Assembly (NCBI GenBank): GCA_025929455.1
Contig: JAICMB010000023.1
Coordinates: 1-14,236, forward strand
DNA length: 14,236 nt
Direction: 5' to 3'
Source: Bryobacteraceae bacterium
GTDB lineage: Bacteria; Acidobacteriota; Terriglobia; Bryobacterales; Bryobacteraceae
The notes beneath the pieces were generated by a model. It saw only the letters and a list, made by a program, of their open reading frames with translations, was not told the origin of the DNA and ran no database searches. This document shows positions 13,729 through 14,236 of the stretch, piece by piece (within the stretch, counting starts at the first letter, position 1; the number at the start of each line of letters is the position of its first letter). The translations under genes and the position numbers were made by a program.

Positions 13729-14236
13729 AGGTCTACACCGTCATGCTGTGCGCCGCTGCTGCAGTTTCCGTAGCGGTTGGCTCCGATTCGGCGACGGGCG
13801 TCGAGCGCAGGATTCAGCCGGGTGAAATGCCCGCGCAAACCGAGCCGCTTATGGCCCGGCTTGCGAAGGCGCCGCTGAGCGAGGACGAGCGTTCGGCCAT
13901 TACTCAAGCCATCGCTAAACACGATTACACGGCTGCGGCGAAGGTGCTGGTCGCCACGATTGACCGCAACCCGCGTTCAACCGAACTGCTCACCGCCTCG
14001 GCGGGCCTGTTCTTCGTCGATCGTCAGTACCTCAACACCGCGATCGTCCTCAAACGCGCCGAGAAGATCGCGCCGCTCGCGGCGGCGGACCGCCTTCTGC
14101 TGGCCCTCGCATATATCGCGATGCAGCATAATGACTGGGCTCGGCCTGAGCTCGAGAAGCTAGCGGCGCAAGACCGCGCCAGCATCGCTCCGACATATTG
14201 GCTGGCCCGCATCGACTACGACGAGCGGCGGTACAA
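13725..14236 (+). CDS. Exported TPR-like protein, N-terminal 170 residues (3' end beyond right edge)
   Basis: The reading frame is open from TTG 13725 to the window edge. TTG overlaps the previous stop as TTGA, and the encoded start M-K-V-Y-T-V-M-L followed by an Ala/Val-rich stretch is a good signal peptide (1 to about 22). An internal ATG at 13743 (residue 7) is a possible alternative but would drop the only basic residue of the n-region. The visible part after the signal is helical with TPR-like spacing: KHDYTAAAKVLVATIDRNP, then TASAGLFFVDRQYLNTAIVLKRAEKIAPL, then LLALAYIAMQHNDWARPELEKL and YWLARIDYDERRY. This is a second secreted repeat protein in the same operon. In related genomes such proteins can continue into larger beta-propeller or ASPIC/UnbV proteins, but nothing of that kind is visible here. 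Confidence 0.8.
   Translation, partial: MKVYTVMLCAAAAVSVAVGSDSATGVERRIQPGEMPAQTEPLMARLAKAPLSEDERSAITQAIAKHDYTAAAKVLVATIDRNPRSTELLTASAGLFFVDRQYLNTAIVLKRAEKIAPLAAADRLLLALAYIAMQHNDWARPELEKLAAQDRASIAPTYWLARIDYDERRY

Noticed and set aside
1..14236. tRNA, rRNA, riboswitch, CRISPR or toxin-antitoxin elements
   Set aside because: I looked for tRNA arms, repeated spaced units and small paired genes on both strands and saw none that could be supported.

Overview
The window looks like chromosomal DNA of an Acidobacteriota member, most likely of the Solibacter/Bryobacter type. This is inference from gene content and was not checked by search. The DNA is GC-rich. It carries a very large TonB-dependent receptor with an N-terminal carboxypeptidase-regulatory-like domain (Oar type), a DUF1080 protein, a Tat-exported aldo/keto reductase, a membrane protein with a 'FLRWVV..IKE..IA.EVF' N-terminal domain, and secreted TPR proteins. 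No rRNA, tRNA, CRISPR array, transposase or phage gene was seen. Coding density is high and the longest stretch without a gene is about 240 bp.

Region 1 (1-4148, all minus strand). A three-gene operon runs leftward: a DHH-family phosphoesterase (4148-3192), a secreted DUF1080 protein (3192-2545, TGATG overlap) and a histone-deacetylase/AcuC-family deacetylase (2533-1649, 11-nt gap). A 240-bp gap follows, holding a nested cluster of short perfect hairpins (REP-like). Beyond it are a secreted protein I do not recognise (1410-604) and a Tat-signal aldo/keto reductase that runs off the left edge (539-<1).

Region 2 (4302-6859, plus strand). A heme-copper oxidase subunit III-like membrane protein (4302-5000) is followed 39 nt later by a GH5-like glycoside hydrolase without a signal peptide (5040-6032). 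That gene overlaps by 4 nt a COG3618/Amidohydro_2 family hydrolase resembling sugar-lactone hydrolases (6029-6859). The last two look translationally coupled and probably act on sugars in the cytoplasm.

Region 3 (6860-14236). A convergent gap with two more hairpins of the same repeat family separates region 2 from a 1213-aa TonB-dependent receptor (10679-7038, minus). Transcribed away from it is a set of at least three genes: a single-pass membrane protein with a probable DNA-binding or regulatory N-terminal domain (10919-12160, possibly from 10910), a secreted 511-aa TPR protein (12193-13728), and a second exported TPR protein overlapping by 4 nt and cut by the right edge (13725->14236). The shared 230-bp intergenic region holds a plausible sigma70 promoter for the receptor, a LacI-operator-like near-palindrome, and a widely spaced 9-bp inverted repeat. 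I regard this receptor / membrane regulator / TPR unit as the most interesting part of the window: it looks like a surface uptake system wired to its own transmembrane regulator.
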